From NCBI RefSeq assembly GCF_030409415.1, contig NZ_JAUFPW010000014.1:1-39063 (forward strand): a stretch of 39,063 nucleotides of DNA, in the 5' to 3' direction. Below the pieces are notes generated by a model. It did not search any database. It was not told the DNA's origin and saw only the letters and a program-made list of their open reading frames with translations. Positions 8,616-16,828 of this stretch are shown here, piece after piece. Both the position numbers and the translations under genes were made by a program. The stretch comes from Pedobacter aquatilis. GTDB lineage: Bacteria; Bacteroidota; Bacteroidia; Sphingobacteriales; Sphingobacteriaceae. Position 1 is the first letter of the stretch. The number at the start of each line of letters is the position of its first letter.

Positions 8616-9380
8616 AGAAATTGTTTAATTGCTGAATTGTTTAGCCTTTTAGTATAAAAGATTTAATAAATGTCACCTTGAGCGTAGTCGAAAGGCATTT
8701 GGAAGACCACTAAATTGATTGCTGATTAATTAAAGGCTAATTCCTAAATATGATTTTCAGCAACCTTATCCTTAACTTCATACATCTAAATCCTCAGTGA
8801 GTCCGCGGTAAGTCCGCCTTTGTTCGGGAAAATGTGGAGTATTGCCGGATTATCTGAACCTTTAATATGGCTAAGGTACTAATAAGCTATTGCTAAGCTA
8901 TGCCTCATCCCCGAATCATCCTGCAATGTAGGTTACCTGATGAAACAGTTTATCTAATATCAGTCTTAGTTTATCGAAAACCCTTTTGAAATTCTTACTG
9001 GAACAAGTTACCGTTGAGGTTATTCCAGCGGTCGTCATGGCGAAGTTGGATTTGCGTGAGCTGAAGCAATCTTATCAGTAATCTTTTAAATGAGAATGCT
9101 TTCCCGATATTCGGGACTGGCTGTTCCTCGCAATGACGAGCGCTCCAAAGCGTCATTTATATTGATTTTATAAAATAAATTAGCCTAAACTTAATAACCT
9201 AACTTTAAAAATAAATTTTAACTGTGGGTTTTAAAAACCTTGTATAGTAGCATCTGCCTGTGTTAAATAAACCGGATTGAAGTGGTATACTTTGAAGCAC
9301 GAGCTTAAAAGATTGCCACGTCGTTCCTCCTCGCAATGACGAACTTAGTAATGGTATACATTGCAAAAAGATACAAACAA
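8616..9380. other. Gene-free stretch with dispersed repeats
   Basis: No credible coding frame. It holds a CACCTTGAGCGTAGTCGAAA word near 8674, REP-like words (GTTCCTCGCAATGACGA near 9123; GCCACGTCGTTCCTCCTCGC near 9315), and a stretch with different texture around 8790-9030. That stretch contains a doubled AGTCCGC (about 8798-8818) and a doubled CTAA..AGCTAT (8878-8901). I do not recognise it. Confidence 0.5.
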
Positions 9381-9415
9381 AAAGCCGGACTAACTTTAAA
9401 AGTTCATCCGGCTTT
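9381..9415 (-). terminator. Terminator of rlmF
   Basis: A 9-bp stem (AAAGCCGGA at 9381-9389, TCCGGCTTT at 9407-9415), followed on the minus strand by TTTTTGTTTGT. It is about 22 bases past the rlmF stop. Confidence 0.85.
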
Positions 9416-9437
9416 GCTTTACTAATTATTTTGAGTT

Positions 9438-10433
9438 TTAAGCTTTGACTTCAGGTTTTGCACTTTCGCTTTTCCAACCTTTTGCCCATTCTGCTTGTGC
9501 TGCATCATCTTTGTACGTCCAGGCTACAAAACGGCTAATCTTTTGCCCCTGACTCATTTGTACCGTTCTAACTTCGAATGCATTTGCCTTAATTAAAGTA
9601 TTGTAAATGCTTTTTAAGTTGGCACTTTTTGATACCAGGGAGGTAAACCACAAAACCTGATTTTTAATTTGCTCGCTTTGGATAATCATTTGCTCTACAA
9701 AAGCACGCTCACCACCTGGGCACCAAAGTTCGGCTTTGTTGCCACCGAAGTTTAGAACGTGTTTCACTTCCTTTTCGTTTCCACCGAGGTTGCGCCATTT
9801 TTGACGGGTTCCTTGCTCCGCCTCTTTTAAGGAAGCATGAAATGGAGGGTTACAAACTATCGCATCAAAACGTTCGGTTCTGCCAACTATACCTCTAAAA
9901 ATACCCATTTTTGAGCCTTGCTGACGAATCTCGATTGCACCTTGCAAAGGCTTATTTGCTTCGATAATGCGTTTTGCCGATTCGACAGAAAGTGGGTCGA
10001 TTTCTGAGCCTACAAAACTCCAACCATATTCCTGATGACCGATAATTGGGTAAATACAGTTTGCACCAACACCAATATCAAGTACATTTACATTTGCTCC
10101 CTTTGGGTTTTTCCCTTTATTACTTGACCCTAATAAATCGGCAACATAATGGATATAATCTGCTCTACCCGGAATTGGCGGACATAGAAAATCTTTAGGA
10201 ATATCCCATTGAGAGATATTATAATATTGCTTAAGTAACGCTCTGTTTAAAGCTTTAACAGCACTTTGGTCGGCAAAATCAATTGAATCATCGTTATGCT
10301 CGTTCTTAAAAACGAAACGTTTTAATTCTTTAGAGTTTGCGGTAAGTTGTTTGAAATTGTAACGCGAACGGTGCTTGTTGCGTGGGTGTAACTCGCTTTT
10401 TTCCTTGCGGTTATTTTGTTCTTCTTGAGCCAA
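9438..10433 (-). CDS. rlmF: 23S rRNA (adenine(1618)-N(6))-methyltransferase
   Basis: S-adenosylmethionine-dependent methyltransferase that modifies A1618 of 23S rRNA. The 331-residue protein begins with a basic segment containing the family signature LHPRNKHRSRYNF (about 15-27). The SAM-binding motif LDIGVGANCIYP spans 118-129 with the acidic SEID at 143-146, and the catalytic N6-adenine motif NPPF lies at 195-198. FGGNKAELWCPGGERAF follows, as in the family. A -7-like box TACCTTTG lies on the minus strand at 10486-10479, upstream of the ATG. It is encoded alone and followed by a strong terminator. Confidence 0.95.
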   Translation of the reverse strand: MAQEEQNNRKEKSELHPRNKHRSRYNFKQLTANSKELKRFVFKNEHNDDSIDFADQSAVKALNRALLKQYYNISQWDIPKDFLCPPIPGRADYIHYVADLLGSSNKGKNPKGANVNVLDIGVGANCIYPIIGHQEYGWSFVGSEIDPLSVESAKRIIEANKPLQGAIEIRQQGSKMGIFRGIVGRTERFDAIVCNPPFHASLKEAEQGTRQKWRNLGGNEKEVKHVLNFGGNKAELWCPGGERAFVEQMIIQSEQIKNQVLWFTSLVSKSANLKSIYNTLIKANAFEVRTVQMSQGQKISRFVAWTYKDDAAQAEWAKGWKSESAKPEVKA

Positions 10434-10478
10434 TGTGATTTGGTTTAACTAAACAAGCTGTGTTGCCTGTTTCTGCTA

Positions 10479-10486
10479 CAAAGGTA
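10479..10486 (-). promoter_or_regulatory. Candidate rlmF -7 box
   Basis: TACCTTTG on the minus strand matches TAnnTTTG; no clear TTG is found at the -33 distance. The leader to the ATG would be about 40 bases. Confidence 0.4.
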
Positions 10487-10647
10487 GGGAAAAGAGTTGG
10501 TTTATCTGTTGTCTGTTGCGGGTTATGAGTTTACCCGTTTAAGCGCATATTCATATTTTCTTAGGAAGTGGCCCTAAAAAGATATGTGGGTTATGGCAAC
10601 TTTGTTATTTACGGGCTGTCTTAAAACCCGCAACTAGTAACTCACAA

Positions 10648-11916
10648 CTAATTTTCTTCATTTCTCTCAATCGTAGCAGGCTGGATTGCCTTTAAATACT
10701 TCGCTTCATCAAACTGATTTTCGCTTTTAGCGATAACAATTGTGGCAACACCATTGCCGATAACATTCGTAATTGCCCTGGCTTCGCTCATAAATCTATC
10801 TACACCGATTAATATTGAAATGTGTTCAATTGGCATAATTTTAAGTGCCGTTAAGGTAGAAACCAACACAATAAACCCACTTCCTGTAACGCCTGCCGCA
10901 CCTTTTGAGGTAACCATTAATACGCCCAAAACCGTAATTTGCTGCCCCAGCGATAAATCGACATGAAAAACCTGGCAAAGAAATATTACTGCCATGGCTA
11001 AATAAATAGCTGTTCCATCTAAATTAAAAGAATAACCTGTTGGGATAACCAAACCAACAACAGATTTATTGCAACCGATGGCTTCCATTTTTTGCATCAT
11101 GCTTGGCAAAGCAGATTCGGAAGATGATGTACCCAAAACAATTAAAATTTCTTGTCGGATGTATTTTAAGTATTGCCAAAGGCTAAATTTATAATAGCGA
11201 CAGATGCCGTTCAGGATTACAAAAATGAATAAAATACAGGTAAGATAAACCGAACCCATTAATTTTGCCATCCCGAAAATACTTTGTAAACCATGCGTAC
11301 CGATGCTAAAGGCCATTCCGCCAAAAGCGCCAATGGGTGCTAAACGCATAATTACCTTCATAATTTTGAACAATACTTTCGATATTTTATCAAAAGCATT
11401 TAATACCGAAGTACCTTCTCCGCCCAGTTTATTTAAGCCATAACCAAAAAGAATTGCGAATAATAAAATTTGCAGGATATTCCCTTCAGCGAAGGCTGCC
11501 ATTACATTATGAGGAATGATATGTAGAAAAAACTCGGCCCAATTCATGTCTTTAGCTTGTTCGGCATAACCGGTAATTTTGGTAGCATCGCCTGCTTTCG
11601 CCACAACTCCAGCACCGGGTTTTAAAACATTGGCGACTAACAAACCAACTGCAATGGCCACTGTACTTACAATTTCGAAATACAATAAAGCCTTTCCGCC
11701 CACTCTGCCAACTTTTTTCATATCGCCCATATGGGCAATTCCTAAAACAATTGTGAAAAAGATAATTGGCGCAATTAACATGCTTATCAGGTTTATAAAG
11801 CCCTGGCTTATCAGCTTAGCGGTTGGTGCAAATTCGGGAAAATAAGTCCCTACAAGTATGCCAATGGTAATTGCAATTAATACCTGAAAGGTTAAATTGG
11901 AAAGGATTGATTTCAT
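10648..11916 (-). CDS. dctA: Dicarboxylate/amino acid:cation symporter (DctA/GltP type)
   Basis: Inner membrane carrier of the DAACS (SDF) family, importing C4-dicarboxylates such as succinate, fumarate or malate, or acidic amino acids, with cations. The 422-residue protein has about eight hydrophobic segments and the family hallmarks: a serine-rich hairpin (GTSSSESALPSMMQKM), GYSFNLDGTAIYLAMA, the second hairpin region SKGAAGVTGSGF, and VDRFMSEARAITNVIGNGVA near the C-terminus. Substrate choice between dicarboxylate and Asp/Glu cannot be settled by eye. It has its own promoter but lies on the same strand just downstream of the cyanophycinase cluster, so import of released aspartate is a reasonable idea. 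Confidence 0.92.
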   Translation of the reverse strand: MKSILSNLTFQVLIAITIGILVGTYFPEFAPTAKLISQGFINLISMLIAPIIFFTIVLGIAHMGDMKKVGRVGGKALLYFEIVSTVAIAVGLLVANVLKPGAGVVAKAGDATKITGYAEQAKDMNWAEFFLHIIPHNVMAAFAEGNILQILLFAILFGYGLNKLGGEGTSVLNAFDKISKVLFKIMKVIMRLAPIGAFGGMAFSIGTHGLQSIFGMAKLMGSVYLTCILFIFVILNGICRYYKFSLWQYLKYIRQEILIVLGTSSSESALPSMMQKMEAIGCNKSVVGLVIPTGYSFNLDGTAIYLAMAVIFLCQVFHVDLSLGQQITVLGVLMVTSKGAAGVTGSGFIVLVSTLTALKIMPIEHISILIGVDRFMSEARAITNVIGNGVATIVIAKSENQFDEAKYLKAIQPATIERNEEN

Positions 11917-11934
11917 TTATATGTTTTGAAGAAT

Positions 11935-11966
11935 GAAATATAGGGTAATTTTTGCTTATCGGCAAA
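11935..11966 (-). promoter_or_regulatory. dctA promoter
   Basis: Minus strand: TTTG at 11966-11963, 20-base spacer, TATATTTC at 11942-11935, one mismatch to TAnnTTTG. Leader about 13-18 bases. Confidence 0.5.
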
Positions 11967-12258
11967 GAATAATATGGTCAGAAGTCGTTGCTCTAGTGAA
12001 TATTGGAATACCTTATGCTATTAACAGCTCGGCAGTATTTCGAAAGTTTTAAGAAAATTGTTTGTTTTATGAAAATGCTGCTGGTAATGAAGATAAGTTT
12101 TTGGAAATGAAAGTTGAGCTTTAATGGCGGAATGCAGTCCCGCCAACCACTTTATTTCGCTGCGCTCCATGCTCGTTTTTGTCGGGTTTAGGTACAAAGG
12201 TTTTTGCATAAAAAACCCTCTCAATAGCATTATTTAAAACGGTTAGGATTGCGAAAGC

Positions 12259-12308
12259 CGAAGCAATCTAATAGCAAAAGAGATTGCTTCGTACCTCGCA
12301 ATGACGAC
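12259..12308. repeat. REP-like hairpin element
   Basis: A perfect 11-bp inverted repeat (CGAAGCAATCT at 12259-12269, AGATTGCTTCG at 12281-12291) is followed by TACCTCGCAATGACGACA. Related words occur near 828, 9123, 9311 and 25476. It lies in the 418-base gap between the cyanophycinase gene and dctA. The rest of that gap has only a GGCGGGACTGCATTCCGCC-like palindromic area and no supported gene. Confidence 0.75.
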
Positions 12309-12334
12309 AGCCTGGAACAGTAGAACTAAAATAT

Positions 12335-13168
12335 TTACGGCTTAATGTCGATTACATCCCCATCGGTAAAAATGCCAAATTCGGCTTTGGTAAATTTCAA
12401 TAATCCCTTATCGGTTTTCTTTAAGTCTTGCGGATTTGCAATTCTAATCACCTGACTTTGGCCGGCGACCGTTGCTTTATTGCCATGAACGATAATTGCA
12501 GTGCTTTCGTCAATTCCAACACCAACCATATCTGGATGAGCCGCCAAGGCAGAAATTAAGCGATTGTACCGGTTACGTTTCAGAAAGTGTTGGTCGATAA
12601 TGGTATTTTCCAGCAAGCCCATACCTTGAGAAAACTCAATATTTTTATCCCAGAGCTTATTGAAAGTTTCTTTATAAACGCTATCTAAAAGCTGTGTCCC
12701 GGTAATCATATACTTACTCATAACCGCAGCCCCTGCACTTGTACCTGCAATGGTTGAACCATTTTTGGAAGCCTTGTGGATCGCATCGTAAACAGGAGTA
12801 TTCAAAACAACTTTCATAAAACGGCTTTGGTCGCCACCTAAAATGTAAATCAGCTTTGCATTGCTTAATGAATCAATCCACTTTTTATCATTTACATCGT
12901 GCTTGGCGAAATTGAAATTTCTGATAACGCGATTGTCGAGCTTTTTTATTTGTTTAGAAAAAAACTCAAATCCTTCATCCGGAACTTCACTCGACATTGG
13001 CAGGACAATGATGTAATCTTTGGGCGTTAATTTTGCAGTATGAAGCATTTTCTGCATCAATTCATCAGAACGATTTCCGCCACCAATAATGAATAAACTG
13101 CCTTTGTTTTGCGCAAACGTAGCAAATGTGCAGGTAAATAGAATCAGCGATAAAACTAGTTTTCTCAT
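12335..13168 (-). CDS. Cyanophycinase-like serine peptidase (family S51), exported
   Basis: Predicted cyanophycinase, a serine hydrolase that cuts cyanophycin (poly-aspartate with arginine side chains) into beta-Asp-Arg dipeptides. The 277-residue precursor has a signal peptide (about 1-19, ending TFA-Q), so the enzyme is periplasmic or secreted. Motifs in order: IIGGGNRS (27-34), GGDQ (111-114), nucleophile elbow GTSAGA with S144, IDQHF with H194 followed by KRNRYNRL, and GIDEST with E221. These match the Ser-His-Glu triad known for CphB. Its ATG overlaps the isoaspartyl peptidase stop (TAATG), so translation is probably coupled. Peptidase E (aspartyl dipeptidase) is a relative, but the DQHF and basic segment favour cyanophycinase. 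Confidence 0.85.
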   Translation of the reverse strand: MRKLVLSLILFTCTFATFAQNKGSLFIIGGGNRSDELMQKMLHTAKLTPKDYIIVLPMSSEVPDEGFEFFSKQIKKLDNRVIRNFNFAKHDVNDKKWIDSLSNAKLIYILGGDQSRFMKVVLNTPVYDAIHKASKNGSTIAGTSAGAAVMSKYMITGTQLLDSVYKETFNKLWDKNIEFSQGMGLLENTIIDQHFLKRNRYNRLISALAAHPDMVGVGIDESTAIIVHGNKATVAGQSQVIRIANPQDLKKTDKGLLKFTKAEFGIFTDGDVIDIKP

Positions 13169-14193
13169 TATTTATAGATACTTACTTCGATTTTACCATC
13201 AGCTGTAATTGCACCTCGGTACATACCTTCAGTGTTAAAAGGCATCGACATATTTCCTTTTTTGTCAAGCGCAATTAAGCCACCATCTCCGCCCATTTTA
13301 CCAACATTTTCAATGGCAATTTTTGAAGCTGCATCAACTGACAAACCTTTGTATTCCATTAAATCGGAAATGGTTTTGGCCACTACGTTACGAATATAAA
13401 ATTCGCCCCAACCCGTGCAAGAAATACCTGCGGTTTCATTGTTGCAATAGGTACCAGCGCCAATAATTGGTGCATCACCAACACGACCATATTTTTTGTT
13501 GGTCATGCCGCCTGTAGAAGTGCCCGCAGCTAAATTCCCTGCCTTATCTAAAGCTACGCAACCAACCGTTCCAAATTTATAATCGTGGTTTTTGCTGCCC
13601 AAAAGCTCAGATTTTTTACTACCATGATCTAAAACTGCTTTTGTAGAATCTTCTTTTATAGCCTGTTGCAAACCATCCCAACGTTCTTTAGTCCAATAAT
13701 ATTTTGGGTCTACAATTTCCAAACCTGCATCCTTTGCAAATGAATCTGCACCTGCACCCACCATCATTACATGTTCTGATTTTTCCATTACAGCTCTGGC
13801 GGCAGAGATTGGATTTTTAACCGTAGTTACGCCTGCAACTGCTCCAGCCATTAACGTTTTGCCATCCATGATTGCAGCATCCAATTCATTTTTTCCATCG
13901 TGTGTAAAAACGGCGCCTTTACCTGCATTAAAATGCGGATCATTTTCTAAAACATGAATGGTGGCTTCAACGGCATCTAAACTTGTTTTTCCGGCCTGAA
14001 TTTTTGCATAACCCACCTTTAAAGCTTCGGTTAAAACTTTAACATATTCAGCTTCCTTTTCTGGAGTCATATTCTTTTTTAAGATTGTTCCGGCACCGCC
14101 ATGAATAACCATAACATATTTTTTCTGCTGCGCAGAAACATTTAATACCCAAGCAGATAGAAATAGTACTGCAATTAATTTTAATGCTTTCAT
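13168..14193 (-). CDS. Isoaspartyl peptidase/L-asparaginase (Ntn hydrolase), exported
   Basis: Plant-type asparaginase family enzyme that hydrolyses beta-aspartyl dipeptides and often asparagine. The 341-residue precursor has a signal peptide (about 1-21, ending VSA-Q) and the family opening VMVIHGGAGT (27-36). The self-cleavage site is FGTVGCVALD, with T209 the new N-terminal nucleophile. Substrate-loop motifs GTSTGGMTNK, RVGDAPIIGAGTYC and CTGWGE follow, and the C-terminal chain contains GGDGGLIALD. It lies three bases after the S51 lipoprotein gene and overlaps the next cyanophycinase gene. Between two cyanophycinases its obvious job would be splitting beta-Asp-Arg into aspartate and arginine; this role is inferred from context. 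Confidence 0.93.
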   Translation of the reverse strand: MKALKLIAVLFLSAWVLNVSAQQKKYVMVIHGGAGTILKKNMTPEKEAEYVKVLTEALKVGYAKIQAGKTSLDAVEATIHVLENDPHFNAGKGAVFTHDGKNELDAAIMDGKTLMAGAVAGVTTVKNPISAARAVMEKSEHVMMVGAGADSFAKDAGLEIVDPKYYWTKERWDGLQQAIKEDSTKAVLDHGSKKSELLGSKNHDYKFGTVGCVALDKAGNLAAGTSTGGMTNKKYGRVGDAPIIGAGTYCNNETAGISCTGWGEFYIRNVVAKTISDLMEYKGLSVDAASKIAIENVGKMGGDGGLIALDKKGNMSMPFNTEGMYRGAITADGKIEVSIYK

Positions 14194-14196
14194 TTT

Positions 14197-15288
14197 TTAT
14201 TGATCTTTTTTATTTAGAACTCCATTATCTATCCACCACCAATACCATTTTCCACCTGTGGCTTCACTCGCCTTAAAGTTAGCAACATTAAAATTACCAC
14301 CACCATTTACAGATGCAGGAATTTCATAAACTGAAACTGCTTTTTGGTTGTTACTCCAAATTGCCTTTTTATTAGCTTCCATTTGCTCTGGCTGTTTGCC
14401 TTCATCAGAAATTAAAAAATAGGCATAACTATAAGGACGGCTTGCTGAAAAATCGCCAAAAACCTGTGCTTTTCCATCTTTATCAATACATACTGCTGTT
14501 CTTTCATCAGCTGCAATTGCTTTTGCTGCTACTTTCCAATCTTTATTTATCCTACCCAAAAAAATTGCGGATCTACCTTCTCTATCTCGAGTTAAATAAT
14601 GTTGATCGGTAATCACATTTTGTAAATAAGGTGCTTTAAGAAAATCATTGTTGTACAAAGTAACATTTGAATCGTAAGGATTTGCCAAAGCTTGTGCAGA
14701 AGTTAAACCACCGGTTTCACCACTGTAGTAAAAGCCACCTAAAATAGCACAACCTGCACTTGTACCACCAACTGGCGCTTTTTTATCGTTCAGAAGAAAA
14801 TTTAAGGCTTGCTCCGTTTTTGTTCCTTTCCAATACCTCATATAATCAGATTGATCTCCACCAGCAATAAATACCATTTCTGCATTACGAATAATGTAAG
14901 CAACAGTATCATTATTTGCCAGTTCTTTCGAATTGATTAACAAAGTTTCAACAGAGTTTACAGCACCTAAACCATTAATGTAAGGATTATAAGCATCAGT
15001 TCCGGTAGCGCGTAAAATAACAACATCGCCCCTACCGCTCTTTTCTATCATCCATTTAAAGGCTGCATCAACGTCAGTTCCTCCCCCCATTAAAACCATC
15101 CCACCATTTGTAGTTTTTACCACATTGCTGCTATCACCTACAATACCAATTGATGCGGGTCTGCGTTTTGCAACTGGTGTTGTTCCTCCACCGCCAGTTG
15201 TAGGTGAAGTAGGCGAAACCGAAGTCTTGCCACAACCCATACCTGAAAAGCAATATACCATCAGCAGGATAAAGAATGTTTGTTTCAT
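14197..15288 (-). CDS. Cyanophycinase-like (S51) lipoprotein
   Basis: A second S51 serine hydrolase, 363 residues. The N-terminus is a lipoprotein-like signal ending GMGC (C19), an unusual lipobox with G at -3, then a Ser/Thr/Pro/Gly linker (about 22-40). Catalytic elements match cyanophycinase: MGGGTD (67-72), GGDQSDYM (143-150), GTSAGC with S177, ITDQHYLTRDREGR with H230, and ADERTAV with E262. The C-terminal extension (about 285-363) includes a WYWWWID segment near the end and is not part of the usual enzyme core. No acidic surface-export tag follows the cysteine, so facing outward or into the periplasm is undecided. It follows SusD after 137 bases and leads the hydrolase trio. Confidence 0.82.
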   Translation of the reverse strand: MKQTFFILLMVYCFSGMGCGKTSVSPTSPTTGGGGTTPVAKRRPASIGIVGDSSNVVKTTNGGMVLMGGGTDVDAAFKWMIEKSGRGDVVILRATGTDAYNPYINGLGAVNSVETLLINSKELANNDTVAYIIRNAEMVFIAGGDQSDYMRYWKGTKTEQALNFLLNDKKAPVGGTSAGCAILGGFYYSGETGGLTSAQALANPYDSNVTLYNNDFLKAPYLQNVITDQHYLTRDREGRSAIFLGRINKDWKVAAKAIAADERTAVCIDKDGKAQVFGDFSASRPYSYAYFLISDEGKQPEQMEANKKAIWSNNQKAVSVYEIPASVNGGGNFNVANFKASEATGGKWYWWWIDNGVLNKKDQ

Positions 15289-15322
15289 ATTTAAAGGTTT
15301 AATGAGGCTTTATCAAAATTCG

Positions 15323-15395
15323 ATTTGTCAGCCTGAGCTTGCCAAAGGTTAAGAGATATATTTATTTCTGTTTCGACAAGCTCAGCATGACAAAT
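15323..15395. repeat. Imperfect inverted repeat between susD and the S51 lipoprotein gene
   Basis: The arms at about 15323-15346 (ATTTGTCAGCCTGAGCTTGC) and 15371-15395 (the reverse of ATTTGTCATGCTGAGCTTGT) pair over about 24 bases with few mismatches. In the operon transcript this would be a long stem-loop between the import genes and the hydrolase genes. It belongs to the CAAGCTCAGCATGACA repeat family also seen near 330. Confidence 0.75.
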
Positions 15396-15425
15396 GCAAT
15401 AACTTATTGCAAAGCCTTACAATTA

Positions 15426-16817
15426 TTAATAACCCGGATTTTGGACTGTATTTTTATTTACCGAAATTTCTAATGCAGGTAACGGAAGCGAGTATTGTGC
15501 CTGTGTAACTGGTAATGTTACAGCTCCAGAAGCATTTACAGCATCAGCAGCTAACCTAACCACAGGTAAATTTCTTCTTTTCAAATCGTAAAACCTATGG
15601 CCTTCGAAAGCAAGTTCTTTGTAACGCTCTTCTATAATAGCTGCAATCAAAGCTGGTTTATCAGCAAAGGTTGCATTGGTATAACCATTAATACGAGCGC
15701 TACGTAAAGCATTTAAATCGCCTGCTGCATCGCCGGTAGATTCTGCCTCGGCTTCTGCCTTGATCAAATACATTTCTCCGGTACGGAATAATTTGATATC
15801 AGTTAATCCCGGTGCTGTTGATGTACCGCCAATGTATTTATTAACCAAATATTGAGATCTTGTACCCGTTCTGGTTGCATCAAACCTGATGTAAGCAGTG
15901 TAACGTAAATCATTAACCTTATCGAAAGTATTAATCAATTTAAAAGCAGGTGCATATAAAACAATGCCACCAGTTTGGCGAAAATAAAAATCTCCAACTC
16001 TCGAATCGGTTGTTCCAACTCGTTTTGCTTTCCAAATCACTTCATTTTCATTTGCATCAGTCCAAATACCAGGAAACTGGGCTTTAGTTGCAAGTGGATA
16101 AGCAGCGATTGCTTCATTAGAATAAGTTATTGCTTCGGCCCAGTTTTTTTCATACAAAGCAAGCCTAGCCTGAATTGCAGAAACAGCAACCCTTGTAATT
16201 CTTGTTCTATCTGTAAATGTAGTTGGGATTAAACCCTTTGCGGCAACTAAATCAGATTTAGCATTTGCCACAACAACTTCGAAATTATCTCTTGCAGGAT
16301 AAGAAATTGTTGAACTTTTCATGTATGGAACGCCTAATGCGCCGGTTTGATAAGCCGATGCATAATTGCGTAATAGTTCGAAGTGAAAATAAGCACGTAA
16401 AGCCAAAAGTTCGCCGCGATATCTGTTGCCCGTAGCTAAGACACTACCAGTCAAAGTTAGCGCATCAAGACCCGTAATTGTTCTATTTACTCTATCAATT
16501 GCGGTATAATAACTTGCATAAAGCGAAGTTACAGAACCATTGCCTGCAGTATATAACCACCTGAAAGCGTCACTATTGCCAACTGTGTTTTCTGTAGGAA
16601 ACGTTGCTTCATCAGAAACCGTTGAAACCAAACTTATCGGTGTATAATCTACGAGCGCATACGCACCCAATAAGCCTAAATTAATATCATTTATGTTTCT
16701 AAATGCCTTATCAGGAGATATAGTATCGGTTGGAGTTAAATCCAATTTTGTACATGACGATGTAAGCACTAACAACGAAAATATAAGTACGTATTTTTGA
16801 TATATTTTATTAATCAT
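15426..16817 (-). CDS. RagB/SusD family outer membrane lipoprotein
   Basis: Surface substrate-binding partner of the SusC channel. The 463-residue precursor has a lipoprotein signal ending LTSSC (C22), followed by KLDLTPTD, typical of the family. The SusD_N-like region spans about 23-200 (DTISPDKAFRNINDINLGLLGAY), and TPR-like helices include RGELLALRAYFHFELLRNYA (about 133-152). The C-terminal SusD region carries FRTGEMYLIKAEAEAE, the segment ERYKELAFEGHRFYDLKRRN, and a close with LP-x-x-E-x-x-x-N and NPGY. It starts 11 bases after the SusC stop, the usual pairing. SusD homologues mostly bind glycans, but the neighbouring genes here encode only peptidases, so the ligand may be a polypeptide. 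Confidence 0.96.
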   Translation of the reverse strand: MINKIYQKYVLIFSLLVLTSSCTKLDLTPTDTISPDKAFRNINDINLGLLGAYALVDYTPISLVSTVSDEATFPTENTVGNSDAFRWLYTAGNGSVTSLYASYYTAIDRVNRTITGLDALTLTGSVLATGNRYRGELLALRAYFHFELLRNYASAYQTGALGVPYMKSSTISYPARDNFEVVVANAKSDLVAAKGLIPTTFTDRTRITRVAVSAIQARLALYEKNWAEAITYSNEAIAAYPLATKAQFPGIWTDANENEVIWKAKRVGTTDSRVGDFYFRQTGGIVLYAPAFKLINTFDKVNDLRYTAYIRFDATRTGTRSQYLVNKYIGGTSTAPGLTDIKLFRTGEMYLIKAEAEAESTGDAAGDLNALRSARINGYTNATFADKPALIAAIIEERYKELAFEGHRFYDLKRRNLPVVRLAADAVNASGAVTLPVTQAQYSLPLPALEISVNKNTVQNPGY

Positions 16818-16828
16818 TGCTATAATTA

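Noticed and set aside
12021..12230. 69-residue minus-strand frame between the cyanophycinase gene and dctA
   Set aside because: Lies over dispersed repeat sequence, has no recognised domain and an atypical composition.
12335..13168. Peptidase E (alpha-aspartyl dipeptidase) as an alternative call
   Set aside because: The DQHF element with the following basic stretch and the GIDES motif fit cyanophycinase better; peptidase E is also usually cytoplasmic, whereas this protein is exported.
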